Counted from the first letter of the stretch, positions 26,822 to 35,731 are shown. The stretch: DNA of 64,000 bases from Bacteroidota bacterium (GCA_016718825.1 JADKCL010000038.1:1-64000), one strand, 5' to 3'. Notes: generated from the sequence alone by a model not told the origin. Program-made: numbers and translations.

Positions 26822-27784
26822 ATGATTGCAGCTCAGTATTTCCGTTATGGTCCTCCAGAAGTTGTTGAAATCAAGGACATTCCGATTCCTGCAATCAAGC
26901 CCGACGATGTGCTGATCAAAGTCCATGCGACGACGGTCAACCGTACGGATTGCGGTTTTCGGAGCGCCGAATACTTCGTCTCGCGGTTTTGGAGCGGATT
27001 GCTGCGGCCACGATTAAAGACTTTGGGCTGTGAATTTGCTGGCGAAATCACCCAGGTGGGCAGCGCCGTGACAAACTATGAGGTCGGCGAATCCGTGTTT
27101 GGGTACAACGACAAAACCTTTGGTGCGCATGCCGAATATTTGGCAATGCCTGCCAACGGGGCCATGGCGACGATTCCTGCAGGAATGACTTTTGCCGAAG
27201 CGGCACCGCTTACCGAAGGTAGCCACTATGCGCTTTGCGACATCCACGCGGCAAAGATCGTGGCAGGCCAAAATGTCCTTGTTTATGGCGCGACGGGTGC
27301 CATCGGATCGGCTGCGGTGCAGTTGCTCAAGGCAATGGATGTGCGCGTGACGGCAGTTTGCGGCACAAAACACGTTGGCACAATTCAAGCGCTCGGGGCA
27401 GACGAAGTGATTGACTACCTTCAACAAGATTATTCGCAGACCACGCAACGCTTTGACCTTGTGTTTGACGCCGTGGGTAAAACCTCCTTCGGCAAATGCA
27501 AGCCCATCCTGAAACCCAATGGCCGCTATGTCTCCACCGAACTCGGAAAAAACGGCCAAAACATCTGGTTCGCACTGTTTGCGCCAATTTTGGGAAACAA
27601 AAAGGTGCTGTTTCCCATCCCGACCATCACGCCGGAAGACGTTGCATTTCTCAAGAAACTCGCTGAATCCGGAAAATTCAAGCCACTCATTGACCGTCAC
27701 TATCCCTTGACAGCGATCGTAGAAGCGTATCGATTCGTCGAAACAGGGCAAAAAATCGGCAATGTGGTGATCACAGTCGCTTGA
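26822..27784 (+). CDS. Zinc-less MDR NAD(P)-dependent alcohol dehydrogenase/quinone reductase-like
   Basis: The 320-residue protein starts at the ATG at 26822. It has the GroES-like N-terminal domain (KPDDVLIKVHATTVNRTDCGFR, then LGCEFAGEITQVGSAV) and a Rossmann domain with VLVYGATGAIGSAAVQLLKAMD. The conserved GADEVIDY strand follows. Structural and catalytic zinc Cys clusters are missing, placing it with quinone-reductase-like MDR enzymes that use NADPH. It follows the DinB-like gene. An in-frame region back to 26687 overlaps that gene and is not used. Confidence 0.9.
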   Translation: MIAAQYFRYGPPEVVEIKDIPIPAIKPDDVLIKVHATTVNRTDCGFRSAEYFVSRFWSGLLRPRLKTLGCEFAGEITQVGSAVTNYEVGESVFGYNDKTFGAHAEYLAMPANGAMATIPAGMTFAEAAPLTEGSHYALCDIHAAKIVAGQNVLVYGATGAIGSAAVQLLKAMDVRVTAVCGTKHVGTIQALGADEVIDYLQQDYSQTTQRFDLVFDAVGKTSFGKCKPILKPNGRYVSTELGKNGQNIWFALFAPILGNKKVLFPIPTITPEDVAFLKKLAESGKFKPLIDRHYPLTAIVEAYRFVETGQKIGNVVITVA

Positions 27785-27842
27785 TTGGTGTTCTCCGAAT
27801 TTCCCGTAAATTCATTCTCGGATCAACCTCAATTCTGAAAAA

Positions 27843-28046
27843 ATGCAAGAATCAGGAACTGTTAAAGAATACAACGAAGCCACAGGCGCAGGTAAAGTCA
27901 CCCGTGAAAATGGCGAAGTGATGACCATTCTCAAGAAGCACTTCAAATCCGGTTTGCAGACCCTGCAAGTAGGCGACGCCATCACCTACAACGTCGTCAT
28001 GGGCGCGATGGCCTTGACTGCCAAGAACATCGAGAAGGTTGGGTGA
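27843..28046 (+). CDS. Small cold-shock-domain-like protein
   Basis: A 67-residue protein whose layout follows the OB-fold cold-shock pattern: GTVKEYNEATGAGKV corresponds to the first strand and the turn where CSPs have GFGFI. ENGEVMTILKKHF occupies the RNP2 position, and LQVGDAITYNVVMG the last strands. The aromatic RNP residues are mostly absent, so nucleic-acid binding may be weak. A purine-rich region precedes the start (CTGAAAAA). Alternative: an unrelated small OB-fold protein. Confidence 0.72.
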   Translation: MQESGTVKEYNEATGAGKVTRENGEVMTILKKHFKSGLQTLQVGDAITYNVVMGAMALTAKNIEKVG

Positions 28047-28157
28047 ACCATTTTTTCCGCCAATTGAATTCGATTTTTGAATTTTTCTCGATTCGAAGCG
28101 CGATTGTTCTGCCTTCAATTTAGAATTTCATCCTCCAAGGGAATTCATCCAAAGCCC

Positions 28158-29690
28158 TTATCTCATTTCTTGGAGATTTTGTTCCACGGCTTCCAGAAAG
28201 ACTGCTTTGAGGGATCGCTGAGCGTGTTTGGCTTTTGCCCAGAGCCGTATTTCCATCAAGCCCAAAACCGGCATGGCATCGATGGTGGCGGATGCAAGGC
28301 CTTCCAATGCAGCAATGAACTGTGCAGCAGCCTTTTGTTGGGCGCGTGGATTTTGTGCCGAGAGTGTCCGTTCGAGGTAATGAATGGTCTCCAATTCGAA
28401 GTCGATCTTGCGCGCGGATTTTTGAAAATGACGCTTGCAGGAGCGCAAGTGGTATTCCAGATTCTCCAGATCCCCCAGCTCAAAATGCAAAACGGCTTGC
28501 AGCAACATGGCAAACTCCCGGATGTCTGCCCTCACCTTCCGGTTGGGAAGTTGCTGAATGCGCGCCGCAGTGCGTTTTGCATGGACCAGCTCTCCGGTGA
28601 TGAATTGCGCGATCAAAATATTGTGCAGAAAAGGAAGAATCCTTGCCTCCGTGAGAAACTCCTGATTTTGAGCAATCCAGCCTTCGATGTCGGCGATGAT
28701 CGTGGGCAAATGGTCGAGTTGTCCGGTATTGAAGGCAAGCATGAAATGGTGATGGTGCAACATGCGCTGAAAGTCGCGCGCTACATCCGTTTGCAAGCCG
28801 TCAAAGTCTGGCATCAGACGCAGGATTCGCCGGACTTCCTCCAAGGGAAGCGGGGAAAACAAACAAATCGACTGGAAGCAATGGCAGATGAAGAACAGAA
28901 GGCTGCTTTGGTTGACTTTCCATTCGGGATTGCTTTGCCAGGCGACCAAGAGTTTTTCGTAGCTCGCCAAGGATTCCAAAGGTTTGCCTTCAAGCAGATG
29001 AACGATACCGAGGATGTTCACGGCAATTGCGTGCTCCAAGTAGTTGCCGTCCTCTGCATAGCGTTGCACGACAGGATTGGCAGCAAAGGATTTAAGGTTT
29101 TCTTCGTCCGTCGCGCCACGCGGCACCAATACCCGAGCTGCGGATGCTTGCATACGTGCATGCAGGTACTCCAATTCGAGCAAATCGGACTGTTTTTGAA
29201 GAATCTCCATTTCCTCCGCACGAATCTCCTGCAGGGTTCCTTCGCTCGCATTGCCTCCTGCGTTTGCAGCGATCTGTTGCTCTATCTTGAGACATTGAAG
29301 TGCAAAATTGTACCGCGAATGTTCCAAAGCGACCTTTTTTGCCCGGCGCAATTGCCTTGCCAAGGTAATTTTGAGGTCCTTTTGCTGCAGGATCGCGATT
29401 TCGTCGAGGGTCGTACGCAACAAGGCATCGACATTGGCTTCTTTCCCCAACAACCGCAGCCCATCGAGAATCAAGTCCTTGAGGCGATTGGAAACCGTCG
29501 CCAGGTTGTTGGTGAATTTGGCCTCGTTGGGAAGGGTTTCATCCGCCTCCGCCTGATTGAGCCAGTCAAAATAGGTGAGCATCTGACTCTCATTGGAGCC
29601 GGCCCTTGCCTTGCCGAGCAGTTTGACAAACCGCTTTTCTGCGATGCTGAGCGAACCCACCCATTTTTTCATTTCCTCAACAGCATCCAT
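28158..29690 (-). CDS. Helical-repeat protein of unknown function, paralog B
   Basis: The 510-residue protein is intact and aligns throughout with the frameshifted protein at 18885-20410. The ATG at 29690 (MDAVEEMKKWVGSLSIAEKR) corresponds to the paralog's start (MQEVKELKELVKSLEIGEKR); the in-frame ATG at 29753 would add 21 residues. It is helical throughout with TPR-like blocks (ARQLRRAKKVALEHSRYNFALQCLKIEQQ, then HAIAVNILGIVHLLEGKPLESLASYEKLL). No signal peptide, catalytic motif or known family could be identified. It lies divergent from a small beta-rich protein at 29896, repeating the arrangement at 18885-20952. Confidence 0.85.
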   Translation of the reverse strand: MDAVEEMKKWVGSLSIAEKRFVKLLGKARAGSNESQMLTYFDWLNQAEADETLPNEAKFTNNLATVSNRLKDLILDGLRLLGKEANVDALLRTTLDEIAILQQKDLKITLARQLRRAKKVALEHSRYNFALQCLKIEQQIAANAGGNASEGTLQEIRAEEMEILQKQSDLLELEYLHARMQASAARVLVPRGATDEENLKSFAANPVVQRYAEDGNYLEHAIAVNILGIVHLLEGKPLESLASYEKLLVAWQSNPEWKVNQSSLLFFICHCFQSICLFSPLPLEEVRRILRLMPDFDGLQTDVARDFQRMLHHHHFMLAFNTGQLDHLPTIIADIEGWIAQNQEFLTEARILPFLHNILIAQFITGELVHAKRTAARIQQLPNRKVRADIREFAMLLQAVLHFELGDLENLEYHLRSCKRHFQKSARKIDFELETIHYLERTLSAQNPRAQQKAAAQFIAALEGLASATIDAMPVLGLMEIRLWAKAKHAQRSLKAVFLEAVEQNLQEMR

Positions 29691-29895
29691 TTTTTGTTGG
29701 ATCGTATTTTTCGAAACCGCGTTTTTGCTCAATAATAGCGCCAATGACGGCATTTTTCAAACTTCGGATTGTATATATGCAGCTAAAAGTTGGCTTTTGG
29801 TCCCCATTTTGGTTGAATATATTTGTATTGTTATCCTAAGTCAATCACTATAAAATCATTAAGTAAAATGTTTCACAATTCAGAATCTATCAAGG

Positions 29896-30234
29896 TTGCG
29901 TTTGTTCTGCAAGCGATCTCACCATTTCTTGGGGACTAAGCAGTTCGATGCAGGCCCATTTGCCAGCAGACAATGGCAAGGCTTTTCCATCACTTTGAAC
30001 GCAGAGGAAAATTTATACTTTGATTTTTCCAGTTGTACCGGCAACCTCAACCTTCAATACAATGGTGAGGATGACCAATTGATCTTCTCCTTGGTTCAAG
30101 GCGAAGCAGGTGGTTGGTCGCAGGATAAGAATGTCTTTTCCGAGGGCAATTTTCATATCGGCTTTGCGCGACAAACCGAATCCGAAGGCATTGTGATCGT
30201 AGGGACGATTGACCTTGGAGGCGAAATTGCTTGA
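29896..30234 (+). CDS. Small beta-rich protein, divergent partner of paralog B
   Basis: About 112 residues read from a TTG at 29896. An ATG at 29868 (MFHNSESIK) is in another frame and stops at 29939, so a base may have been lost near the start; the N-terminus is uncertain. The body alternates strands (WQGFSITLNAEENLYFDFSSCTGNLNLQYNG, then LIFSLVQGEAGGW) and ends SEGIVIVGTIDLGG, like the protein at 20605-20952. Both are divergent from paralogous helical genes. The next plus-strand gene, at 30472, encodes a cystatin-motif protein and may belong to the same group. Confidence 0.6.
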   Translation: MRLFCKRSHHFLGTKQFDAGPFASRQWQGFSITLNAEENLYFDFSSCTGNLNLQYNGEDDQLIFSLVQGEAGGWSQDKNVFSEGNFHIGFARQTESEGIVIVGTIDLGGEIA

Positions 30235-30471
30235 TCGCCATGGGGTTTTGAGGGCTGCAAAGCGCCGTTTGATCGCTGAAGGCAATAATCTGCATTTCCT
30301 CTGAAGATCCATGCCCAAATCCGGCATTGTCGGACGGGCAGCGTATTGCCTCGAAAATAAAAGTGGAGCCCAGAACCCACTTAAAAAAACGGCCTGTCCC
30401 GGCAGGTTCACCGGGGGCGAATTCCGAAAAGCCTTACGAGTAGGAGCTGTTTTTTTTACCAACTAAATCTT

Positions 30472-31038
30472 ATGTCCAATTCATCTTCTTCAGCTGTAGG
30501 CGCATGGAGCGCCTGGAATTTCAGCCTCGATGCCACCGCACAAGAGGTTTTTGCAAAAGCCACTGCCGGATTGGTAGGTGTCAAGTACACGGCTTTGGCT
30601 TATGCCTCACAAGTCGTTGCCGGCACCAATTATGCCTTCATCTGTGAAGCCCAATTGGTTTCCGCCAATCCGATTGCCTATCCCGTGGTGATGCATGTGA
30701 ACCAGCCCTTGAGCGGCGCGCCGATCATCAACGGAATCCAGAAGCTCGGTCCAGCTGTCACCGGCAATGCAGGCGGATGGAGCTCATGGTCGTTTACCGT
30801 TTCAACCGAAGCGCAACAAGTGTTTGATGCTGCAGGTCAAGGTTTTGTCGGTGTCAACTACAAGCCGATCGCCTTCAATACCCAAGTCGTGGCAGGTACC
30901 AACTACTGCTACCTCTGCGAAGGAACCGTCGTCGTGGAAGGCGCACCCGTCATCGCTGCCTTGGTTTTCGTCAACCAGCCGCTTCCAGGTCAGGGCCATC
31001 CGCATCGCACGGAAATTCAGGCGATCCCAACCCACTGA
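30472..31038 (+). CDS. Tandem cystatin-motif protein
   Basis: A 188-residue protein built of two copies of about 90 residues. Copy 1 has GLVGVKYTALAYASQVVAGTNYAFICEAQL and copy 2 has GFVGVNYKPIAFNTQVVAGTNYCYLCEGTV; each ends in HVNQPL or FVNQPL. QVVAGTNY is the QxVxG first-loop motif of cystatin cysteine-protease inhibitors (family I25), and the surrounding strand-loop-strand spacing also fits. The later P-W loop of animal cystatins is replaced by NQPL. There is no signal peptide. Inhibition of a papain-like protease is an inference from the motif. Confidence 0.75.
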   Translation: MSNSSSSAVGAWSAWNFSLDATAQEVFAKATAGLVGVKYTALAYASQVVAGTNYAFICEAQLVSANPIAYPVVMHVNQPLSGAPIINGIQKLGPAVTGNAGGWSSWSFTVSTEAQQVFDAAGQGFVGVNYKPIAFNTQVVAGTNYCYLCEGTVVVEGAPVIAALVFVNQPLPGQGHPHRTEIQAIPTH

Positions 31039-31093
31039 AATCCCAGGGTTCAGGTATCTGATCCCATTTGATTCCAACTATCCAACTATTCGG

Positions 31094-31130
31094 CAGGCGC
31101 AGGATTTCCATCCTTGCGCCTGTTTCTTTT
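31094..31130 (+). terminator. Intrinsic terminator after the cystatin-motif gene
   Basis: CAGGCGCAGGAT pairs with ATCCTTGCGCCTG (one bulge) around a short TTCC loop, followed by TTTCTTTT on the plus strand. It sits 56 bp after the stop codon at 31038. Nothing else is evident between it and the next gene. Confidence 0.75.
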
Positions 31131-31285
31131 GTGGGGTGGTTTACGCGACCATTTCACAACTTTCGGAAGTGCAGGAATTGAGATGCCTTCAATAAAATTG
31201 TCGGCAAGACGATCAAAAGGGGATTACATGCGAATCATGTTGAAGCCGAATTTGAGATTCTGCCGAACAATTGTCAAATTCGAAG

Positions 31286-32677
31286 ATGAACCAAGATCCA
31301 AACGATGCCCTTGCCGATGCTGAAGTTTTGATCCTAGGAGCAGGCCCCGGCGGCCTCACTGCTGCGTACCAACTCCTGAAACAAGGCGTGAAAGTCGTCT
31401 TGGTGGAAAAGGACCGCGAAACCGGCGGCTTGATGCGCGCGGTGAAACATGGAGACTTCACGGTTGATTTCGGATACAAGCACCTCTACAACCGCATTCC
31501 GGAAGTGCATGCACTTTGGTCCGAATTGTTGGGAAAGGACTTTTTGCAGTATCAGCCACGCACGGGGATTTTGTACAAAGGCCGCATCTTGGAGCGCGAA
31601 CGAAGCTTCAAAGGCCTGCGTCGTGGAATGCCTTATCGCTTGTTGGTCAGTGCCTTGATAGATTGGGCCAAATACAGCATCCGCTACCGGAACCGGACGA
31701 TTCACTCCTTGGAGGACTATACCTACGCTCGGCGGGCGCCAAATTCACCCGGATTTTCTCCCAAGAATTTGAGGAGCGGTTCAAGGGCGTGCTGTGGTCG
31801 GATTTGCCGGCTCCGCCCCTGATGGACAAAAAGCGGCCTTGGAAGCGGCTGATGACCGATGCCACCAAAAATCTGCAAAAGCAGGCGCAGTGGTTCCATC
31901 CGGCAAAGGGAACGGGGCAGATCGTGGATCGCTTAACGGAGGAGGTGCAACGAATGGGAGGCCGCATTCTCTTGAATACCAAAGTGAAACAACTTCTTTG
32001 CGCAACGAATGTCATCACCGAGGTGACGCTGGAGCAGGGGGGAAGAACTTTGGTTTGTCGGCCGAAAACCGTCGTTTCGAGCCTCACGGTCGAATTGGTT
32101 GCCCCGCTGATGGGAATCGCTTTCGAAGCGGCGCCGCAGGAACTGTCCTTTCAAAGAGGTGTAGTGATGGTGTATTTGTTCCTCGATCATTCGCCAAGCT
32201 TTCCGCATACAAGTCTCCATGTAACTTGTCCAAACACCACGATGGCGCGCATCACGAATTTCGGCGCGCTAGGCGGAGAGATGGTTCCGCCCGGAAAAGG
32301 CTGCCTTTGCATCGAATATTTCACCTCCGCAGCCAACTTTTTGATGCCGAAAACTGACGCTGATCTTCTGCAATACGTCCTCCAAGAATGCGAAAAAGCC
32401 AATTTGTTACGACGGGAACATTGCGTGGATTCCATGATTTTCAAGCTCCCCAGCGCCGATCCGGCTGCAAGTTGGGAAGACTACCGCAACGACCCGAGCC
32501 GCAAGGCGCTTTACGAGCAATTGGCGGAATTCAACAATTTTACCAGATCAACCGCACGGGCACTGACAAGTCCACTTTTTGCGGGACTGATGGCTGCCAA
32601 AGGCCATTGTGGCAGGCGACAAGTCGCTATTTGAGAATGCCACGCGACCGGATGTGAATGCGCCTTGGGAGGGGTGA
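31286..32677 (+). pseudogene. FAD-dependent amine-oxidase-like oxidoreductase broken by four frame changes
   Basis: The start is intact: VLILGAGPGGLTAAYQLLKQG is the FAD-binding dinucleotide fold, followed by EKDRETGGLMRAV. Near 31730 the frame changes from LEDYTYA to GAKFTRIFSQEFEERFKGVLW. Near 32539 a T run is one short, and NNF continues as YQINRTGTDKSTF. Near 32580 a T run is one long (back to AGLMAAK). Near 32600 one base too many leads into AIVAGDKSLFENATRPDVNAPWEG and a stop at 32677. The joined protein of about 463 residues resembles UDP-galactopyranose-mutase-like/protoporphyrinogen-oxidase-like flavoproteins. The net shift is zero and three of the breaks are at homopolymers, so sequencing error is as likely as decay. 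Confidence 0.75.
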
Positions 32678-32700
32678 TCAAGTTGGGATTCGGCCCGATT

Positions 32701-32874
32701 CTACAACTGCCTGAAAGTCGTCCCCAAGGCAAGTGCGATAAAACCCACCATCAGGAGCAAAAAGTGATATTCTGTGAGGAATTCAATTTTTGCAAAATGG
32801 CCCAAAATGCCCAAAAGGCCAGCAACCAAGCCGATGATCCAAGTGATACTTTGAGGTGCTGACGGTGCGCGCAT
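32701..32874 (-). CDS. Small two-helix membrane protein
   Basis: A 57-residue open frame on the minus strand: MRAPSAPQSITWIIGLVAGL begins the first transmembrane helix, then GHFAKIEFLTEYH is the short loop, and FLLLMVGFIALALGTTF the second helix. This composition and length match a widespread class of tiny inner-membrane proteins in Bacteroidota with no known role. It lies just downstream, on the opposite strand, of the broken FAD oxidoreductase. Confidence 0.72.
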   Translation of the reverse strand: MRAPSAPQSITWIIGLVAGLLGILGHFAKIEFLTEYHFLLLMVGFIALALGTTFRQL

Positions 32875-33055
32875 GAAGATGTATTATGTGATTCAAACCC
32901 TAGAATGAATTCTCCTAAGGCAAACAAAGGTTGCCGGGTTCCGTCAACGTTCAGTTGCATCCTGTCGGCGATTATTTACATGTTTGACAGGTGGCTTGCC
33001 TTGGTTCGGGGCTCACAGGAATGCAATGCAGAATGTACCGCTCTCATTCTCCCGC

Positions 33056-33316
33056 TCACACTGTTCCGCCGTGCCTTTCCTTCAAAACCTCCTCCACCTC
33101 GCTCAATTCCACCCCTTTAGCCGCCAGCAGCACCAAATAATGGTACATCAAATCCGCAGCCTCGCCGAGGAATAGCTCCCGGTTGTTATCCTTGGCTTCG
33201 ATGACGAGTTCCACCGCTTCCTCGCCGACTTTTTGGGCGACTTTGTTGATGCCGCGGGCGAGGAGGGGGGCCGTGTAGGATTTCTCCGAAGGGTTGTCCT
33301 GCCATTGCATTCTCAT
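33056..33316 (-). CDS. hisE: Stand-alone HisE domain (phosphoribosyl-ATP pyrophosphohydrolase), partial duplicate of hisIE
   Basis: The 86-residue product is a complete HisE domain (DNPSEKSYTAPLLARGINKV, then VGEEAVELVIEAKDNNRE and LGEAADLMYHYLVLLAAKGV), ending in the usual VLKERHG. It shares about 227 nt of near-identical sequence with the HisE half of hisIE, 1.3 kb to the right. It lies beyond the end of hisIE, so a transcript of the operon could reach it. The hisIE copy is broken within its HisE domain, whereas this one is open, so it might supply the pyrophosphohydrolase activity (hydrolysis of PR-ATP to PR-AMP). A start upstream of 33316 is not seen, and expression is unproven. Confidence 0.75.
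   Translation of the reverse strand: MRMQWQDNPSEKSYTAPLLARGINKVAQKVGEEAVELVIEAKDNNRELFLGEAADLMYHYLVLLAAKGVELSEVEEVLKERHGGTV
33072..33298. repeat. Duplicated hisE segment (partner at 34402-34630)
   Basis: The two blocks are aligned nearly base for base over about 227 bp, with only scattered differences and one missing base in the right copy. Outside the block similarity ends abruptly: the left copy continues into GTGTGA ending the reading frame, while the right copy runs into a different sequence. Both flanks have a GTCAGGCTAC tract (about 33332 and 34317), which may mark the junctions of the inserted 1 kb. Confidence 0.85.
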
Positions 33317-33439
33317 TGGAGCCTGCCGTGTCAGGCTACAATTTCATGGCCCGCGTTTGTTGGAAGCGTAAGAATCGCTGAACATTTGTTCGTCGCTTCT
33401 TCTGGTAAACGCGTAATTTTCAGAACTATTCAAAATCAA

Positions 33440-33850
33440 ATGAAAAACAAAGGAATATTAGTTTGGCTTTTGCTGAGCATCGTTCTTGTCGGTTGCGGGG
33501 ACAAGTTTGATTACCGCAATCGTTATACAGGTGAATATATGGTTGTGGATAGTTTCGTGGCGACACTTTATCCGTCATTGTATCCGACATGGGTTGACAC
33601 GAACTACTGCGAAATTTTCATGGGCGACGACGAACTTGTGTTGCTTTTTGAAGATCCATACTTCGGCCAAAAAGCAATGGTTCTGAACATTGACCGCGAA
33701 GGGAAGCTCTTGGAATCACTCGGTTACCCGGTAAGCGGAAGATTCCAAGACAAGGATCATTTTGAGATCAAAGAGGCTGGAGAAGCGACGTGGTACTTCC
33801 CGAATAGTCCTTTCCTTCTTTACCATACAGGGGTCCGAATTGATGAATAA
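33440..33850 (+). CDS. Lipoprotein of unknown function
   Basis: A 136-residue protein starting at the ATG at 33440, with lipoprotein signal MKNKGILVWLLLSIVLVGCGDK. The mature part has a beta-rich pattern (YTGEYMVVDSFVATLYPSLY, then MGDDELVLLFEDPYFG, MVLNIDREGKLLESLGYPVSG) and ends in FHEIKEAG-type strands. It lies inside the 1-kb segment between the two hisE copies, upstream of a related but broken lipoprotein gene that overlaps its end by 8 bp. No known family. Confidence 0.78.
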   Translation: MKNKGILVWLLLSIVLVGCGDKFDYRNRYTGEYMVVDSFVATLYPSLYPTWVDTNYCEIFMGDDELVLLFEDPYFGQKAMVLNIDREGKLLESLGYPVSGRFQDKDHFEIKEAGEATWYFPNSPFLLYHTGVRIDE

Positions 33851-34296
33851 CGCCATGAAGAAATTACTGCACGAAATTGGCTTTCTACACGTAAGGCGTT
33901 GCTTTGCAATGTTCCCGCTGATCGTCCTGGTATTTTTATTCCAAGGATGTAAGAAGGATGAATTCTCCTCACAAGCGCCATGAGGGGATTGGCATTTCAA
34001 ATTGGCTGAGTTCAATAATCCAATGGTAGATTCGGTCAATGCCGATTTGACAGAGGAATATGATGGTCATATTTTCGATGCCGATTCAAATTGGCTGTAT
34101 TTTCACCTGAACCGGGACGATGAGGGAACTGCAAATCGATGAAACGGGGAAAATCATTGGCGGAGCACACCGATTTTACCAAGAAGTGCCGATCGGTGGT
34201 TTCGCTGACAGGAAACATTTTTCATACCGTGCCTATGCCCACGATCAGCAAGGTCGCCTTTATAAAATCATCGAAGTGATTGCTGAGACGCGCTAA
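33843..34296 (+). pseudogene. Broken lipoprotein gene
   Basis: The ATG at 33843 gives MNNAMKKLLHEIGF, and a lipobox at FPLIVLVFLFQGCKKDE, then stops at 33983 after SSQAP. Open coding continues in the same frame from GDWHFKLAEFNNPMVDSVN to NRDDEG. It then shifts near 34123 to ELQIDETGKIIGGAHRFYQE and ends IEVIAETR at 34296. With both lesions mended the product would be about 150 residues, similar in size and layout to the lipoprotein at 33440. Whether this is decay or sequencing error cannot be told here. Confidence 0.6.
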
Positions 34297-34318
34297 AAAG
34301 TCAGCCTCCAAATGCAGG

Positions 34319-34983
34319 TCAGGCTACGCGAGTTCCAAGGAATTCTGATTTGAAGTTCCCATTTTCATCAATGGGAAGCCGCCATTGGACTACTTGGTCG
34401 AATGCCTTTCCCTTCAAAACCGCCTCCACCTCGCTCAATTCCACCCCTTTGCCGCAAGCAGCACCAAATAATGGTACATCAGATCTGCCGCCTCGCCGAG
34501 GAATAGCTCCCGGTTGTCGTCCTTGGCTTCGATGACGAGTTCCACGGCTTCCTCGCCGACTTTTTGGGCGACTTTGTTGATGCCGCGGGCGAGGAGGGAG
34601 GCCGTGTAGGATTTCTCCGAAGGGTTGTCGCGGCGTTGATGAATGACCGCTTCAAGTTGGTGCAGAAATCCCTTGGCGTCGCCTTCGCCCCAGCAGGAGC
34701 TCGTCCCGTTGTGGCAGGTCGGACCTTTGGGAAGTGCTTGAATCAGAAGTGTATCTGCGTCGCAGTCAGAAGCGATCGAGACGAGTTCGAGGAAATGCCC
34801 CGAACTTTCGCCCTTGGTCCAGAGGCGGTTTTTGCTGCGGCTGAAAAAGGTCACATGACCACTTTCCTGCGTCACCGCGAGCGCCTCCGCATTCATATAG
34901 CCGAGCATGAGCACTTCGCGGGTATGCGCATGTTGCACGATCGCGGGCGCGAGGCCGTCGGATTCTTGGAATTTGATCTTCAT
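34319..34983 (-). CDS. hisI: Bifunctional HisIE (PR-AMP cyclohydrolase/PR-ATP pyrophosphohydrolase), frame break in HisE part
   Basis: The N-terminal HisI domain is complete (YMNAEALAVTQESGHVTFFSRSKNRLWTKGESSGH, then SDCDADTLLIQALPKGPTCHNGTSSCW, with its metal-binding Cys and Asp residues). It catalyses ring opening of PR-AMP. The HisE domain follows, but the frame ends at 34435 (LLAAKGWN). Compared with the duplicate at 33056, one base is missing in the tract GCGGCAAAGG near 34450. With it restored the frame runs on as VELSEVEAVLKGKAFDQ to a stop at 34319, ending differently from usual HisE. Its start overlaps the hisF stop (ATGA). Last gene of the his operon. Confidence 0.88.
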
Positions 34984-35731
34984 CTTACGGGGATGGTTTG
35001 GGTTTTGAGAAATGCCTTGAGGTCGGGAATCGGAACCTCACCGAAATGGAAAATGCTCGCAGCCAAGGCTGCATCCGCCTGACCTCAGTAAATACCTCAG
35101 CGAAGTGCTGCGCCGTTCCTGCGCCGCCACTTGCAATCACGGGAATCGAAATCAAGTTGGAGACGGCAGCCGTGAGCGTGATGGCGAATCCCTTTTTGGT
35201 GCCGTCGTGGGCCATGCTCGTGAGCAAAATCTCGCCGGCGCCGCGCTCCTGCGCCTCACGCGCCCAAGCGAACGTGTCGATGCCCGTAGGCTTGCGGCCG
35301 CCATGCGTAAAAACCTGCCATTTTCCGTCGATTTCGTTGGTGTCGATGGCCAAGACCACACATTGACTGCCGAAATTATCGGCAAGCTCTGTCAGAAATG
35401 CCGGACGCGCCACGGCGCTGCTATTGATGCTCACCTTGTCCGCACCAGCGGCCAGCAAGGCCTCGACATCCGCGATTTCCCGCAATCCGCCACCAACGGT
35501 GAACGGAATGCTGATCTCAGCAGCAATCTGCTCGACCAATCGAATCAGCGTCCCGCGATTTTCAACCGTCGCGGTGATGTCCAGGAAAACGAGTTCGTCC
35601 GCGCCCTGAATTTGGTAGCTGCGTGCCAGTTCCACTGGATCGCCTGCATCGCGGATATCGACAAAATTGATGCCCTTCACCGTTCGCCCATCGCGAATGT
35701 CGAGGCAGGGTATGATTCTCTTTTTCAGCAT
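34980..35731 (-). CDS. hisF: Imidazole glycerol phosphate synthase cyclase subunit HisF, frame break near C-terminus
   Basis: HisF is the TIM-barrel cyclase that makes IGP and AICAR from PRFAR and the ammonia delivered by HisH. The sequence has the family landmarks: KRIIPCLDIRDGRTVKGINFV (Asp at the active site), GADELVFLDITAT, FTVGGGLREI, and the second catalytic region LAIDTNEIDGKW. As written the frame runs past HFAEVFTE into unrelated sequence (VRRMQPWLRAF). The adjacent frame supplies GQADAALAASIFHFGEVPIPDLKAFL, ending in a TGA at 34980 that overlaps the hisIE start. So one base is missing near 35090. The start overlaps hisA by 7 bp. Confidence 0.93.

Noticed and set aside
28077..29735. 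Plus-strand open frame of 552 codons
   Set aside because: Antisense to the helical paralog B, whose frame aligns with paralog A; this frame has no counterpart there.
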